Both the position numbers and the translations under genes were made by a program. The notes under the pieces are model-generated. The model was not told where the DNA came from, searched no databases, and saw only the letters and a program-made list of their open reading frames with translations. Positions 50,962 through 59,531 of a stretch of DNA of 64,000 nt are shown here, one piece after another. This stretch comes from Aldehydirespirator sp965117015 (GTDB lineage: Bacteria; Actinomycetota; Acidimicrobiia; Acidimicrobiales; Aldehydirespiratoraceae): NCBI GenBank assembly GCA_965117015.1, contig OZ220747.1, forward strand, positions 3,472,001 to 3,536,000. The letters run 5' to 3'. Each line of letters starts with the position of its first letter. Position 1 is the first letter of the stretch.

Positions 50962-51768
50962 TCAGAGCGAAGCGGCCCGTTCGTCCCTGCGTCTTGATTG
51001 GTCCACGTGAGCGTCAATCTGATTGGTGAACAGCGACTTGGCTGTAGCTCTGAGAAATGTCGCGGCTTCATTGGTTCCCTGCCCTTGGTTCGTCTGTTCA
51101 ATGCGTTCTGCATATTGGTCAAGCGAGTTGAAGGCCAGGGATTGGTGCTTGAATAGCCGGGCTGAGTTGCGATGCTCCCGCGACTCCCGCGATGCGTAGG
51201 CAGCCGCCCACAGGAGAATCGCTACAGGTCCACCAATGAAGGAGCGCACCAGCCACTCCCACCCCTCGGGCGGATTCCGGCTAGTCCACCAAGCGAAGCC
51301 GACCGCCACCGCAACGGCCAAGACATAGAGGCCAAACGCCACAAGTCTCAGCCGGTCCGCTGTCTTGTGGTCAGCCCGTGCAGACTTGTCATGAGATCCT
51401 CCCCATGCGACATCCGTGGCGATGTTCAGCAGCGTCTTCGCATCTTCCAGCTTCTCGGTGGCGGAGTCCATGACTGCCTGAGCCTCGCTAACGGCAGTGT
51501 TCATGTGCTCTTGCGCCTGTTCCACAGCAGCGTTCAAATGCTCCTGGGCACTATCTGCTGCCTCCCTTGCCTCTGACTCGCTTTGCCGCGCGGCGGCTAG
51601 AGCCTCTCCGACCTGCGCCTCCAGCCCGGAGGTGACCGCATCGTCAGCCGCCTCCCTTATCCGCTGCTTTTCCTGCTCCACGAAACTCTCAAAGTCCCGC
51701 GCCGACTTGTACACGCGGCTGGGTGAGTTGGCTAGCGCCGTGGCGAGCCGCCCCTCGGTGTCGGTCAT
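50962..51768 (-). CDS. Coiled-coil membrane protein of unknown function
   Basis: 268 residues from ATG at 51768; an upstream ATG at 51837 adds 23 unlikely residues. Residues 25-118 form an Ala/Glu/Gln-rich coiled coil with near-repeats (EHLNAAVEQAQEHMNTAVSEAQ). Two transmembrane helices (about 142-161 and 173-192) follow, then a basic C-terminal region with DQYAERIEQTNQGQGTNEAATF. It resembles a membrane-associated sensor or effector more than an enzyme. It is in the same direction as the CBASS genes but separated from them by 600 bp. Confidence 0.6.
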   Translation of the reverse strand: MTDTEGRLATALANSPSRVYKSARDFESFVEQEKQRIREAADDAVTSGLEAQVGEALAAARQSESEAREAADSAQEHLNAAVEQAQEHMNTAVSEAQAVMDSATEKLEDAKTLLNIATDVAWGGSHDKSARADHKTADRLRLVAFGLYVLAVAVAVGFAWWTSRNPPEGWEWLVRSFIGGPVAILLWAAAYASRESREHRNSARLFKHQSLAFNSLDQYAERIEQTNQGQGTNEAATFLRATAKSLFTNQIDAHVDQSRRRDERAASL

Positions 51769-52369
51769 GTGGCTAGTGCCCCCTTCTGAGGCTGTGACGG
51801 TCCATCCCGTACAGAACGTACTCAGGGGGTACGACACGGAGAAGCATCTTCGGCGCGCACCAACTACCCGCGTGTCTCAGTCAGCCGCGTGCTCCCACAG
51901 CCGGACCCAAACCCGGCTCCTGCCGGAAGACGATGGGCACTCGGCCCCAACAAGCCAATGCCCCTTTCCACTCTGCGTACGCGGCGGTAATGCGCTCATC
52001 GCACGTAAGCAGTGGGGGATGCAGGAGTTGCCTGTTCGTAGAGGTCAGACCGGCGGTTCAAGCCAACGCGAAGTGGTGTTCCATAGAATACGGGCCGAGG
52101 TTCCATAAGCCGTAACTTACGATTACAGGCCCTGCCCATCTGTAGTAGTATTTCTCAGCTCTTTTCATCCGAAACGCGCGATCGCGAGTGCCGTGGCGAC
52201 AGTCTGGGGTGACCTCGCATGATGGGCGTGACCTGCGGTCATGGAGACCCCAGGGTGCTCCATCTGGGTAGCGTCTCCGCGAGCTCAGGCTCGTCGTCAA
52301 TGTTGATCTCTGCAGGCGTTTGTGCGTACGGCTCGAATATCGGCGCCATCCCGGTGCAGAAGAGTCGGG
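51769..52369. other. 600-bp gap without a convincing gene
   Basis: This lies between the CD-NTase gene end and the coiled-coil membrane gene. Several short open frames exist, all under 82 codons and with poor codon bias. A minus-strand frame around 51910-52010 ends RVWVRLWEHAAD, which looks like the tail of a nuclease-type protein and may be a fossil. I see no RNA gene or strong hairpin. The composition is mixed and less GC-rich than the core chromosome, consistent with decayed mobile DNA. Confidence 0.4.
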
Positions 52370-53749
52370 CTATGTGACGATCACTCGCTGGCGGTCGATC
52401 GCAACGACGGCGCCGCCGGTCACGGCGTAGCACTCGACGTAGTGGTAGCCGGCATACGCGGTCGGTTCGGTGCGAACGCCCGCGCCCTGATCCTTGCGGA
52501 TCTCGCCGCGGAGCTGGTTTGCGTCGGCGGCTTCGTGGCCGCCGTTGCGCACCTTCCAGTACAAGTCGTAGGGGGTGCGGAGGTTGGTGCGCGCCGTGAA
52601 ACGCAGGGTTCGGTTCTTCGGTACCCGGTTTCCGTGTTTGGAAAGCGTGAACTGTCGGAAGCCGTTGCGGCGCGTGACCTGGCCCACGTGGAATCCCGTG
52701 ACGCGCCCTTCGATACGCAACTCAGCACCTGGGTCGAGGCGTATCGGGAAGCCGTACGGCGCTTGATCGATGAACTGCTCGCTCAAGCAGGGCTCGGACG
52801 ATGCCAGGCTTGCCTCGACACTCTTCTTGGCGACGGTGCCGCTCTTGAAGTTGTTGCCGAAGATGTCGCGCCACAGCGCGATCGACTTGTCACGATCGCC
52901 CTCAAGGTACGCCGCTTCGATCTTGTTGGCGTACATGATCATGCAGTCGCGGAAGTTGGAGTAGTTCCACTCGTCGCGGTAACGATCAACGAAGTTGTCT
53001 CCAGTGCCACCCGGGTCCATGACCGGCGGCATCTCCTCGGGGAGGTTGTCGGCGACGGCCCGCATGATGGTGTGCAGCGTTGACGGGAGATCCGTGTACG
53101 CGCCCGGATCCACCAGGGACTGGATGGCGTTCACGCGCTCGCCGAGGATGGTCGTCAAGATGATCGACTTGCAGCTGAAGGTGTTCTTGAAGTCCCGCAG
53201 GTACTTCAGCTGCCTGACGACCTTGATGAAGTGGCCGTTGGTGATGCGCTGCCGCTCGTCGACCCACTCGGTGATGGCCTCGGGGTTCGACAATTCGTAG
53301 CTGCCGGTTTCGGGCGGCTCCTCTCGGTTGGTGATGTACATCAAGCCATGTCGTTCGAGGTAGGGCACGACATCGATGTGGAACTCGTCGGCGTAGTTGA
53401 TGCGGACGCAGCGGGTCTTCGGCGCTCGGCCGACGAGCCCCTTGTAGGTCCCACTTGCGCGGAACAGCGCGAAGACTTCGTCGAGGTAGTCCTTGGCCGC
53501 CCAATCGTCCTGTTCATCGAGCAGCAGGAGAACGTCGGCATCGAAGGTGTCGTTCGTGTCAACGGGCCGGATGATCGTCCCCTGGGCCCACGATCCCGCG
53601 GGGATCAGGTCGTGGTATGCGTCCGCCAGGCCGGAAGAGGCGAGGAAATTGTCGATGGTGTTGACGCGCTTCTGGAGCCGATTGATGCGGTCCTGGTTGA
53701 GATTGACCTGGTCGCGGAGAAAGGCCTCGTGGTCCTTGGCGAACTTCAT
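52370..53749 (-). CDS. CD-NTase (SMODS) with AGS-C sensor domain, CBASS cyclase
   Basis: 459 residues. The nucleotidyltransferase core has AGSWAQGT at 51-58 (GS motif), D70 and D72 (FDADVLLLL) and D126 (EFHIDVVPY) as metal-binding acids, the cGAS/DncV-like pattern. Residues about 340-459 are the adenylyl/guanylyl and SMODS C-terminal sensor (AGS-C): PYDLYWKVRNGGHEA, QLRGEI, TAYAGYHYVECYAV. On phage infection such enzymes make cyclic oligonucleotides that activate an effector. The gene overlaps the upstream HNH-SAVED effector gene by four bases. No Cap2/Cap3 or HORMA/TRIP13 genes are adjacent, so this is a minimal (type I-like) CBASS. Confidence 0.9.
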   Translation of the reverse strand: MKFAKDHEAFLRDQVNLNQDRINRLQKRVNTIDNFLASSGLADAYHDLIPAGSWAQGTIIRPVDTNDTFDADVLLLLDEQDDWAAKDYLDEVFALFRASGTYKGLVGRAPKTRCVRINYADEFHIDVVPYLERHGLMYITNREEPPETGSYELSNPEAITEWVDERQRITNGHFIKVVRQLKYLRDFKNTFSCKSIILTTILGERVNAIQSLVDPGAYTDLPSTLHTIMRAVADNLPEEMPPVMDPGGTGDNFVDRYRDEWNYSNFRDCMIMYANKIEAAYLEGDRDKSIALWRDIFGNNFKSGTVAKKSVEASLASSEPCLSEQFIDQAPYGFPIRLDPGAELRIEGRVTGFHVGQVTRRNGFRQFTLSKHGNRVPKNRTLRFTARTNLRTPYDLYWKVRNGGHEAADANQLRGEIRKDQGAGVRTEPTAYAGYHYVECYAVTGGAVVAIDRQRVIVT

Positions 53750-54918
53750 CCCCTGACCGCCAGTGCTTCAAAGAAGACTCCGCCGTCGTCGCGGTCGAAC
53801 ACGCGCAGGCAAGGGCTCACATCGGGCATCAGCACTCGCCCAAGCGTCACCGCGGGTCCAACACCTACCGCTGGGAAGACAGCGATCGAGGGTACTTTGC
53901 CGTGCGTCTGCTCGACCTGGGCAAGGAAGCGACGCAGCTGGGACTCGAAACGGGCAAGGTCGGCCGGGCTCTTCAGCAGCTTGGGCCCGCGTTCGGCGGG
54001 CTCGACGGGATGGATCTCGTAGATGGTGAAGCTGGCATCGATGTCGGGCGGGAGCTCGCCCGGCTTGATCTCACCAGACAGCGAGAGCACTAGGGCGATG
54101 GCATCGTGGTCGCTGCCGGTCTGTAGCTGATTGATCTCGAACTCGCACGACGGCTCGGCTTGGGGCCAGGTCCAGGCGTTACCGTCATCGACGCGATGCC
54201 GGTGGAAGACCAAGGTCTCGAGCTTGTCGTCGAGCGACGCACCGAGTTGTACGAGAAGTGGGACGCGGGCGAAGCCGAAGACGGCCACCCGATGGATGGC
54301 ATCGTGGCGGACGCCGTCGTGAATACGCGCCGCCAACCGATCGATGTCCGCAACGCACGCCTCGAAATCCGACCGGCTGTGCTGATCGTCGCGGTTCGTC
54401 AGGTCGAGGTCAACGTCGGTGAAATGCGCCTCTGGCAGCCGTTGCGGGTAGAGCCCGGCTGCGGTGGCGGCCTGAAGAACGGTGTCACGGCTGAGTTCCG
54501 GTGGCGTGCCGCGAACCTGGCCGACAACTCTGACGACGTAGGCCTTGCGATCGGCGCCAATGGCGGTCAGGTCACGAATGCGCTGCTCGTGCTCGCGCTT
54601 TCGCCGCTGAAGTTCCTCGACGGACCAGCGACCGAGGTTGCCGTGCTCATCCACGGGCTTGTGGCAGCTTCGGCAGACGAGCAGCAAATTCTCGGCCTCG
54701 GCACGCTCATCGCGGGTGAGGTCCGAGTCGCCCCTCGGCGAGTTCGAGGTGGCGCCGACGTTGTGGGCGAGCTCGCCGATCGGCACGGGCTCACCGAGAT
54801 CGTCGTTGGCGATGACAGACGCGTTGCAGAACGTGCAGCGACCAGCCGCGGCAGCCCAAACCAGGCGCTTGGCGCGCTCGGAGGGTTCCTTCCGCTTGTC
54901 GACTCGCTCTACCATCAC
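53746..54918 (-). CDS. cap5: HNH-SAVED CBASS effector nuclease (Cap5-like)
   Basis: 390 residues. The N-terminal HNH domain has CTFC at 28-31, H52 (GELAHNVG), N77 and CRSCH at 82-86, the zinc-bound beta-beta-alpha nuclease. Residues about 190-390 form a SAVED domain (AVFGFARVPLLVQLGASLDDKLETLVFHRHR, AIALVLSLSGEI, PSIAVFPAVGVGPAVTLGRVLMP), which binds the cyclic nucleotide signal. Cap5 proteins oligomerise on binding and degrade DNA. First gene of the two-gene CBASS operon; the CD-NTase follows with an ATGA overlap. Confidence 0.9.
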   Translation of the reverse strand: MMVERVDKRKEPSERAKRLVWAAAAGRCTFCNASVIANDDLGEPVPIGELAHNVGATSNSPRGDSDLTRDERAEAENLLLVCRSCHKPVDEHGNLGRWSVEELQRRKREHEQRIRDLTAIGADRKAYVVRVVGQVRGTPPELSRDTVLQAATAAGLYPQRLPEAHFTDVDLDLTNRDDQHSRSDFEACVADIDRLAARIHDGVRHDAIHRVAVFGFARVPLLVQLGASLDDKLETLVFHRHRVDDGNAWTWPQAEPSCEFEINQLQTGSDHDAIALVLSLSGEIKPGELPPDIDASFTIYEIHPVEPAERGPKLLKSPADLARFESQLRRFLAQVEQTHGKVPSIAVFPAVGVGPAVTLGRVLMPDVSPCLRVFDRDDGGVFFEALAVRG

Positions 54919-55200
54919 CAGCGATCATACCGAACGTGCGTTCGAAATCCCATGGGCATAGTTCGACCCTCGAAGCCGACCGCCCGGCGCCGCTACTGAC
55001 TCTGAGCCCCAGCGCTGGTAGCGGTTGCCGTCAACGGGCTGGGGAACTCCGTCGGAGCTGAGACGTTCGGTGGATCTGGCTAGGACCTCAGCGACATCGA
55101 CCCTGGGAGCGGCTCCTGACCGAGCGCCGAACGTGACCGCGGCTCGTCGGTCGGGCCAGGCAGGCACCACGAGATGCCTGGCCCGAGAGGCCGCTATGCC

Positions 55201-56862
55201 TCATGCGGCCTCGCCATGGCTGGCCGAGTAGAGGGCTTGGTCGATAACGATCTCGAGGCTCGTTGTCTGCGCGCCGTCTTCAGAGGTTGCCGTGACGGTG
55301 ACCCGAGTGTCCTCAATCGGGGACAGCGTGACGTGATTCTGCGGCAGGTTCGGATTCTGGCAGGGCTGATCTATCGCCACGGTCGCCGCAGGGTTCATGG
55401 GCACAACAGTCAGTATCAGCTGTTGTGCGCTATGGGTCAGCTTGAACTGCCCGTCGAAGTCGGCGTTGCTGCAGAGCACCATAGGTACCTCGGGACCGTC
55501 TCCGGGATGCGGTGCCTTAAAACGCATAGATGCCCCTCCCTCCACGGCCGAGAATCTGATTTCACCCCACATCCCTTCGAGGCAGTAGAAGTCGGTAACG
55601 GTTCCAGGACCGCCATCTATGGTGACCTTGGCGATGCGGGCATCGTCGGGCACAGGCGGCTCTGCTCTGATGGCCTCACTGATGGCCTCGTGGTCTACCG
55701 ATGCCACCTCGTTCACGGCGATCTGTCGCTGTTGTGACGACTTGTGTTGGGTCCCACTGATATGCAGCCTTGCCCGCATGTTGGTGGAGAGAGACATCCC
55801 GTGGCGGTGGTCGACTGCCCCCTGATGTACGTCGTTAGCGAAGCATCGACGAAGTCGAGGCGAGGGCACGCGAGCCGAAGGACCGATTTCAGGCAGCCGG
55901 GGTGCTGCGGCGTTGAGGCCGCCGCTGGAGCGCAACGCCTGTCTCAGCGCGTACGGGACTTGCAGATGCACGGTGCCGCCGTCCAGGGCGTGTTGGGACA
56001 GTATGGCGAACCTGTACTCACGCTGATGCCGGTGCTCCGTCGTCTTGGTGAAGATGCGGCGGATGATCAGTTCTACGTTGTCTTCAGGCTCCAGGATGTA
56101 GTCCCGTGGGTCATCAAGGTAGAGCACCGGCCCATAGAACACAGCCAGGTTGCTGCACTGTTCAACGTGGCCGGTGGTGGGGTGCCTGAAGTCGACGTGG
56201 CTGCCGAGGAGACGGCGCTTGGGTGAGGCCATCATCGCGAGCGTTCGCGCGAACGGCGCGGGGTCGCCCAAGAAGGTGTAGTGGTCATAGTGGGGTTCGA
56301 GCGAACTCCACCACAAGTTCCATTCTCTGGTGCTCTGCGGCTCGAGCGAGGCGCACCATATGGGGCAGTTGTCGCCGAGCGACAGGCTCGTCTGCGAGGT
56401 CTCGTTCACATCGAGACGCTTCACATTCGTGGACCCAATCGCTCGTCCAAGCGGATGGCTCGTAGATATCTCGGTGTCTGTCTGGCGGTATGCGTCGAGG
56501 TCTGTTGGATCGTTGCGCCTGTCCTCGACCCGCTCGTCGCCAGCGATGACGCCTTCCTGCAAGTCCCAGATGAGCGAATCGCCGTGCTTGCGGTAGTAGG
56601 AGAGGGTGCCCATCTGCAGCGTCCCGCAGTCCTCCAAGGCATATCGGCTGGGACAACCCTTGATGATCGTGGCATCTAGTGGGCCGCGGCCTCCGCTCCT
56701 ACGGCCGAGCGTCGCCGGGTGCTCGACTTCGAACGTCGTGACTGCCGCCTCGGGGCCGACAAACACGCAGGATCGAGGGAGCAGCTTCGTTCGGTTGCTA
56801 TCCGTTTTGACGCTCCGGCTCCGTGAGGGGCGTCGGCTGTTCGGCTTGCGTCTGCGGCTCAT
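55201..56862 (-). CDS. Large orphan protein with a C-terminal beta-sandwich-like region
   Basis: 553 residues. The N-terminus is Arg/Ser-rich (RRRKPNSRRPSRSRS). The central part has LQMGTLSYYRKHGDSLIWDLQEGV and HRHQREYRFAI, loosely recalling the DUF2971 pattern, but I would not assign it. The last 160 residues look all-beta (VTVTATSEDGAQTTSLEIVI), like a cadherin-like or Ig-like repeat. There is no signal peptide. Codon use is atypical for the flanking genome. It is placed upstream of the CBASS operon, same strand, after a 282-bp gap. Unknown function; a defence role is only suggested by location. Confidence 0.55.
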   Translation of the reverse strand: MSRRRKPNSRRPSRSRSVKTDSNRTKLLPRSCVFVGPEAAVTTFEVEHPATLGRRSGGRGPLDATIIKGCPSRYALEDCGTLQMGTLSYYRKHGDSLIWDLQEGVIAGDERVEDRRNDPTDLDAYRQTDTEISTSHPLGRAIGSTNVKRLDVNETSQTSLSLGDNCPIWCASLEPQSTREWNLWWSSLEPHYDHYTFLGDPAPFARTLAMMASPKRRLLGSHVDFRHPTTGHVEQCSNLAVFYGPVLYLDDPRDYILEPEDNVELIIRRIFTKTTEHRHQREYRFAILSQHALDGGTVHLQVPYALRQALRSSGGLNAAAPRLPEIGPSARVPSPRLRRCFANDVHQGAVDHRHGMSLSTNMRARLHISGTQHKSSQQRQIAVNEVASVDHEAISEAIRAEPPVPDDARIAKVTIDGGPGTVTDFYCLEGMWGEIRFSAVEGGASMRFKAPHPGDGPEVPMVLCSNADFDGQFKLTHSAQQLILTVVPMNPAATVAIDQPCQNPNLPQNHVTLSPIEDTRVTVTATSEDGAQTTSLEIVIDQALYSASHGEAA

Positions 56863-57089
56863 CGTTCAAGGCGTAGGAGGCGCACGTACACGGACGTGAT
56901 CCTACTGCCGCACAGGTGCCCCTCCTACAGATTTCCGAACAGATGTTCGCGACACTTAGAACAGCTTGATCCGTGCCGGGCTCACTGGACGCGGAGCGCT
57001 CGCGGTGCTGGTGGATCTCGGAATGAGCACCAGATCAGAACTCGAAGCAGCCCCTTCACAAAGAGCGCGGCGTGCCACACTGACCTGCC

Positions 57090-58160
57090 ATGACCCCGAA
57101 CAGCAGCCCTCCAACGGCCAGCGAGCCGCCGCGGTGCCCTCGATGCGGCGGATCCCAAGTTGTCATGGTCAAGCCCTCCATGTTCCGCAGCGAGGAGCCG
57201 ACCTGTGGCTGGTGCGGCGCGTACCACCGCGGGCACTACCGGTATGAACCGTTCATCGCATATCGCCCGCACAGTCCCGAACTCGCAGACATGCACGACG
57301 AAGCGGCGACGCTCAGACCACATCCCTCCACCGCTAGATGGGATCCCGAGGACCGCGAATTCATCCTGCAATACCTGGCGTGGAGAGACCACGAACGCTG
57401 TGGCCTGTGCGCTATGCCCTTGCCGGCGGGCATGGGCCACATCGAACACATCGTGCCCAAGCGATTTGGACGCTTCGACCATCGACGCGGGCTAGTCACA
57501 TCCGGATCCGGCTATGAGTCACGGCTGCACCACGTCGACAATCTCCAAGCAGCCCACGACTACTGCAACCGGGCTAAAGGCAATAGCCCCAAGGTGGACG
57601 ACTGGCGCCACCCCGACATGTGGTCGCTGCCAGTCGCGATCAACCGGTCGGCCCCCCACGCCTACCTGTGGGTGCCCGGTGGCCGCCAGTCTGCAGCGCG
57701 ACCAGCCCGCCATGCTCAGGCCGCTCATGTGCCGCCACAGGCTGATGTCCCGCCATCTCCGCCCCCAGCCCCCACACCAACGGAGCAGGGCATGTCACGG
57801 CACTACCCGAACGTCAGGCGGTCGAGTCGCAAGTCGGTGGTGCTGTACACCATTGCCGGGCTGGTCGCCTTTCAGGACTCACGGCGGGCTGGCAGAGCGG
57901 AATCGGGGGAGTCATCTGGATGTTCTTCATTGCCACCCTCTTCTTCATCTGGGCTCGAAGGTCAAGGAACTAGACGCCGACCCGACGGGAATCCCCACCC
58001 ACCGCTCTGCGGCGCCGGGTGTCATGTCCGTCTATGTGCGGCTCATCTCAGGGCCGATATCAAGGCTTCGGCGGCGGTCGAACGGGCAGCGGAAGCGCTG
58101 TCGAGTGCCGTCGCAGCCCACACCGCGTGCGTGTTGTCCCTGAGCGAGTCATGCCGCTAG
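57090..58160 (+). CDS. Zinc-ribbon HNH endonuclease with frameshifted two-helix membrane tail
   Basis: The N-terminus has a zinc ribbon (CPRCGGS...CGWCGAYH). Residues about 95-180 are an HNH nuclease: CGLCAMPL, HIEHIVPKRF, NLQAAHDYCNRAKG. After a Pro-rich linker a membrane helix begins (VVLYTIAGLVAF) and the frame then turns into Arg/Ser-rich sequence. Adding one T to the TTT at 57870-57872 restores SGLTAGWQSGIGGVIWMFFI and a second helix, ending at the TAG at 57971-57973. So the intended gene is probably 57090-57973. The indel may be a mutation, a sequencing error or a slippage site. An HNH nuclease with a membrane tail is unusual. Confidence 0.7.
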   Translation: MTPNSSPPTASEPPRCPRCGGSQVVMVKPSMFRSEEPTCGWCGAYHRGHYRYEPFIAYRPHSPELADMHDEAATLRPHPSTARWDPEDREFILQYLAWRDHERCGLCAMPLPAGMGHIEHIVPKRFGRFDHRRGLVTSGSGYESRLHHVDNLQAAHDYCNRAKGNSPKVDDWRHPDMWSLPVAINRSAPHAYLWVPGGRQSAARPARHAQAAHVPPQADVPPSPPPAPTPTEQGMSRHYPNVRRSSRKSVVLYTIAGLVAFQDSRRAGRAESGESSGCSSLPPSSSSGLEGQGTRRRPDGNPHPPLCGAGCHVRLCAAHLRADIKASAAVERAAEALSSAVAAHTACVLSLSESCR

Positions 58161-59120
58161 CTCGCCGGCGATCAGGCAGAAGAACTCGTCCTCGTCAATA
58201 ATCTCGATGCCGTGGCCCTCAGCGGCGATCGCGAGGGCCTTGCGGTGCTTGGTGCTCTTGCCCGTCTCGCCGACCTGGCGGAGGTCGGTGATCCCCATCA
58301 CGAGATAGTCGGTGCGCTTACTGACCGACTGCGACGGCGTGGCCCCGGCGTCCACTGCCAGCTGGAACGCTTCACGCCGCGGCATGGACTCCAACGTGCC
58401 GGTGAACACAATCCTCTTGGCGAAAAGCGGGCCTTCGGGGTCGGGTTCGTGGCTGGGCGTGAAGTCCTTGGGACTCAACGACTTCGACGACGACTTCGAC
58501 GCCATTGCGTTGGAGAACGGCTTGTAGCTGTCCTGGTGGCAGTACCCAAGCCGGTAGTTGTGGCGCTCCAGCAGCTGCGGATGGGTCATGCCGAGACGTC
58601 TGGACAGCGCCAGCCACAACATCCCGGCGGCTTCGGCGTCTGAGAGCGGGTCGTGATGCGCGAGCGGGATCCCGAATTCGTCGGCCATGACGGCGAGCGA
58701 CCAGGACCCTGCTTCTGGCATCGCTGAACGTGCTAGGCGGTAGGTGCATGCGAACGGGAACGGCTCTGGCTCATAGCCGTAGTGCTCGGCGCTCCTGCGA
58801 AGAACCGACATGTCGAACGCAGTGTTGTGCGCCACGACCAGACGATCCTTGAGCACCCCAACTACTCGCTGCCAGGCTTCGGGGAATGTCGGGGAGCGGC
58901 GGGTGTCGGAAGGGCCAATCCCATGGATCCACGTGTTGAAGGGGTCATAGAGATTGCCCGGGGGCCGGATCAACTGTTTGAGCCTGTCGGTCGGTGCGCC
59001 ATCTTCGAACACGACCACACCGACGGCGCAGGCCGAGCCGCGCTCGCTCGTGGCGGTCTCGAAATCGATGGCAGCGAACGTGGTTCCCGACTCTCGCTTG
59101 AGCCAGTCGCTGCCGTCCAT
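58149..59120 (-). CDS. DEDDh 3'-5' exonuclease with C-terminal BRCT domain
   Basis: 323 residues. The exonuclease domain is of the DnaQ type: AAIDFETAT (D19, E21), VVAHNTAFDMSVL and HHDPLSDAEAAG give the DEDDh residues. After a Ser/Lys-rich linker comes a BRCT domain (LFAKRIVFTGTLESMPRREAFQLAVDAGATPSQSVSKRTDYLVMG), as in NAD-dependent DNA ligase. Actinobacteria often have such proteins, thought to act in DNA repair. The stop overlaps the end of the convergent HNH gene frame by 12 bp. It follows two orphan genes on the same strand. Confidence 0.88.
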   Translation of the reverse strand: MDGSDWLKRESGTTFAAIDFETATSERGSACAVGVVVFEDGAPTDRLKQLIRPPGNLYDPFNTWIHGIGPSDTRRSPTFPEAWQRVVGVLKDRLVVAHNTAFDMSVLRRSAEHYGYEPEPFPFACTYRLARSAMPEAGSWSLAVMADEFGIPLAHHDPLSDAEAAGMLWLALSRRLGMTHPQLLERHNYRLGYCHQDSYKPFSNAMASKSSSKSLSPKDFTPSHEPDPEGPLFAKRIVFTGTLESMPRREAFQLAVDAGATPSQSVSKRTDYLVMGITDLRQVGETGKSTKHRKALAIAAEGHGIEIIDEDEFFCLIAGELAA

Positions 59121-59126
59121 GTGCCC

Positions 59127-59531
59127 CTAGCTCGCGCTGGTGGACTCTTGCAGCGATGGAGGCAGGCTGGCCACGATGCGTGCCGTCTCGACTGAGACCC
59201 GCACAAGCCGGCGCAGGTGCCGGATCAGGTTGAATGGCTCATCTGCCCATTCACGCCATGTGTTGGGATCATCCACTATCCCCGATGCTCTGTCCTTCTT
59301 GTGACGGAGGCTGTCTATTGCCCACTGCGGCCGGGAGTGGCCCGAGATGTCGTAGTGATGCGCTTCAGGGGGAATGTCGGCCAGCTGACAGCGGCTGTTG
59401 ACGATCAGGGGGCTGCGATCCATGGTTCCGTCGGGGTGCTTGTTCCAGCTCATCTTGGACTCGATCCGGTAGGTGTCGTCATACGTCACTACTGGGTCGG
59501 ACAAGTCGAGCCGTAACCGCCGTTGCGCCAC
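59127..59531 (-). CDS. Hypothetical protein, 134 aa, coupled to a membrane protein
   Basis: GTG at 59531 overlaps the TAG of the preceding gene by one base (TAGTG), which fixes the start; the longer frame upstream lies inside that gene. The protein is soluble: RLDLSDPVVTYDDTYRIESKMSWN, HHYDISGHSRPQWAIDSLRHKKDR, and a helical C-terminus. There is no recognised domain. The exonuclease-BRCT gene follows after six bases, so the three genes are probably one operon. Confidence 0.55.
   Translation of the reverse strand: MAQRRLRLDLSDPVVTYDDTYRIESKMSWNKHPDGTMDRSPLIVNSRCQLADIPPEAHHYDISGHSRPQWAIDSLRHKKDRASGIVDDPNTWREWADEPFNLIRHLRRLVRVSVETARIVASLPPSLQESTSAS

Noticed and set aside
51769..52369. Small genes in the gap below the CBASS operon
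   Set aside because: All frames are under 82 codons, without ribosome sites or coding bias; only a possible fossil C-terminus is visible.
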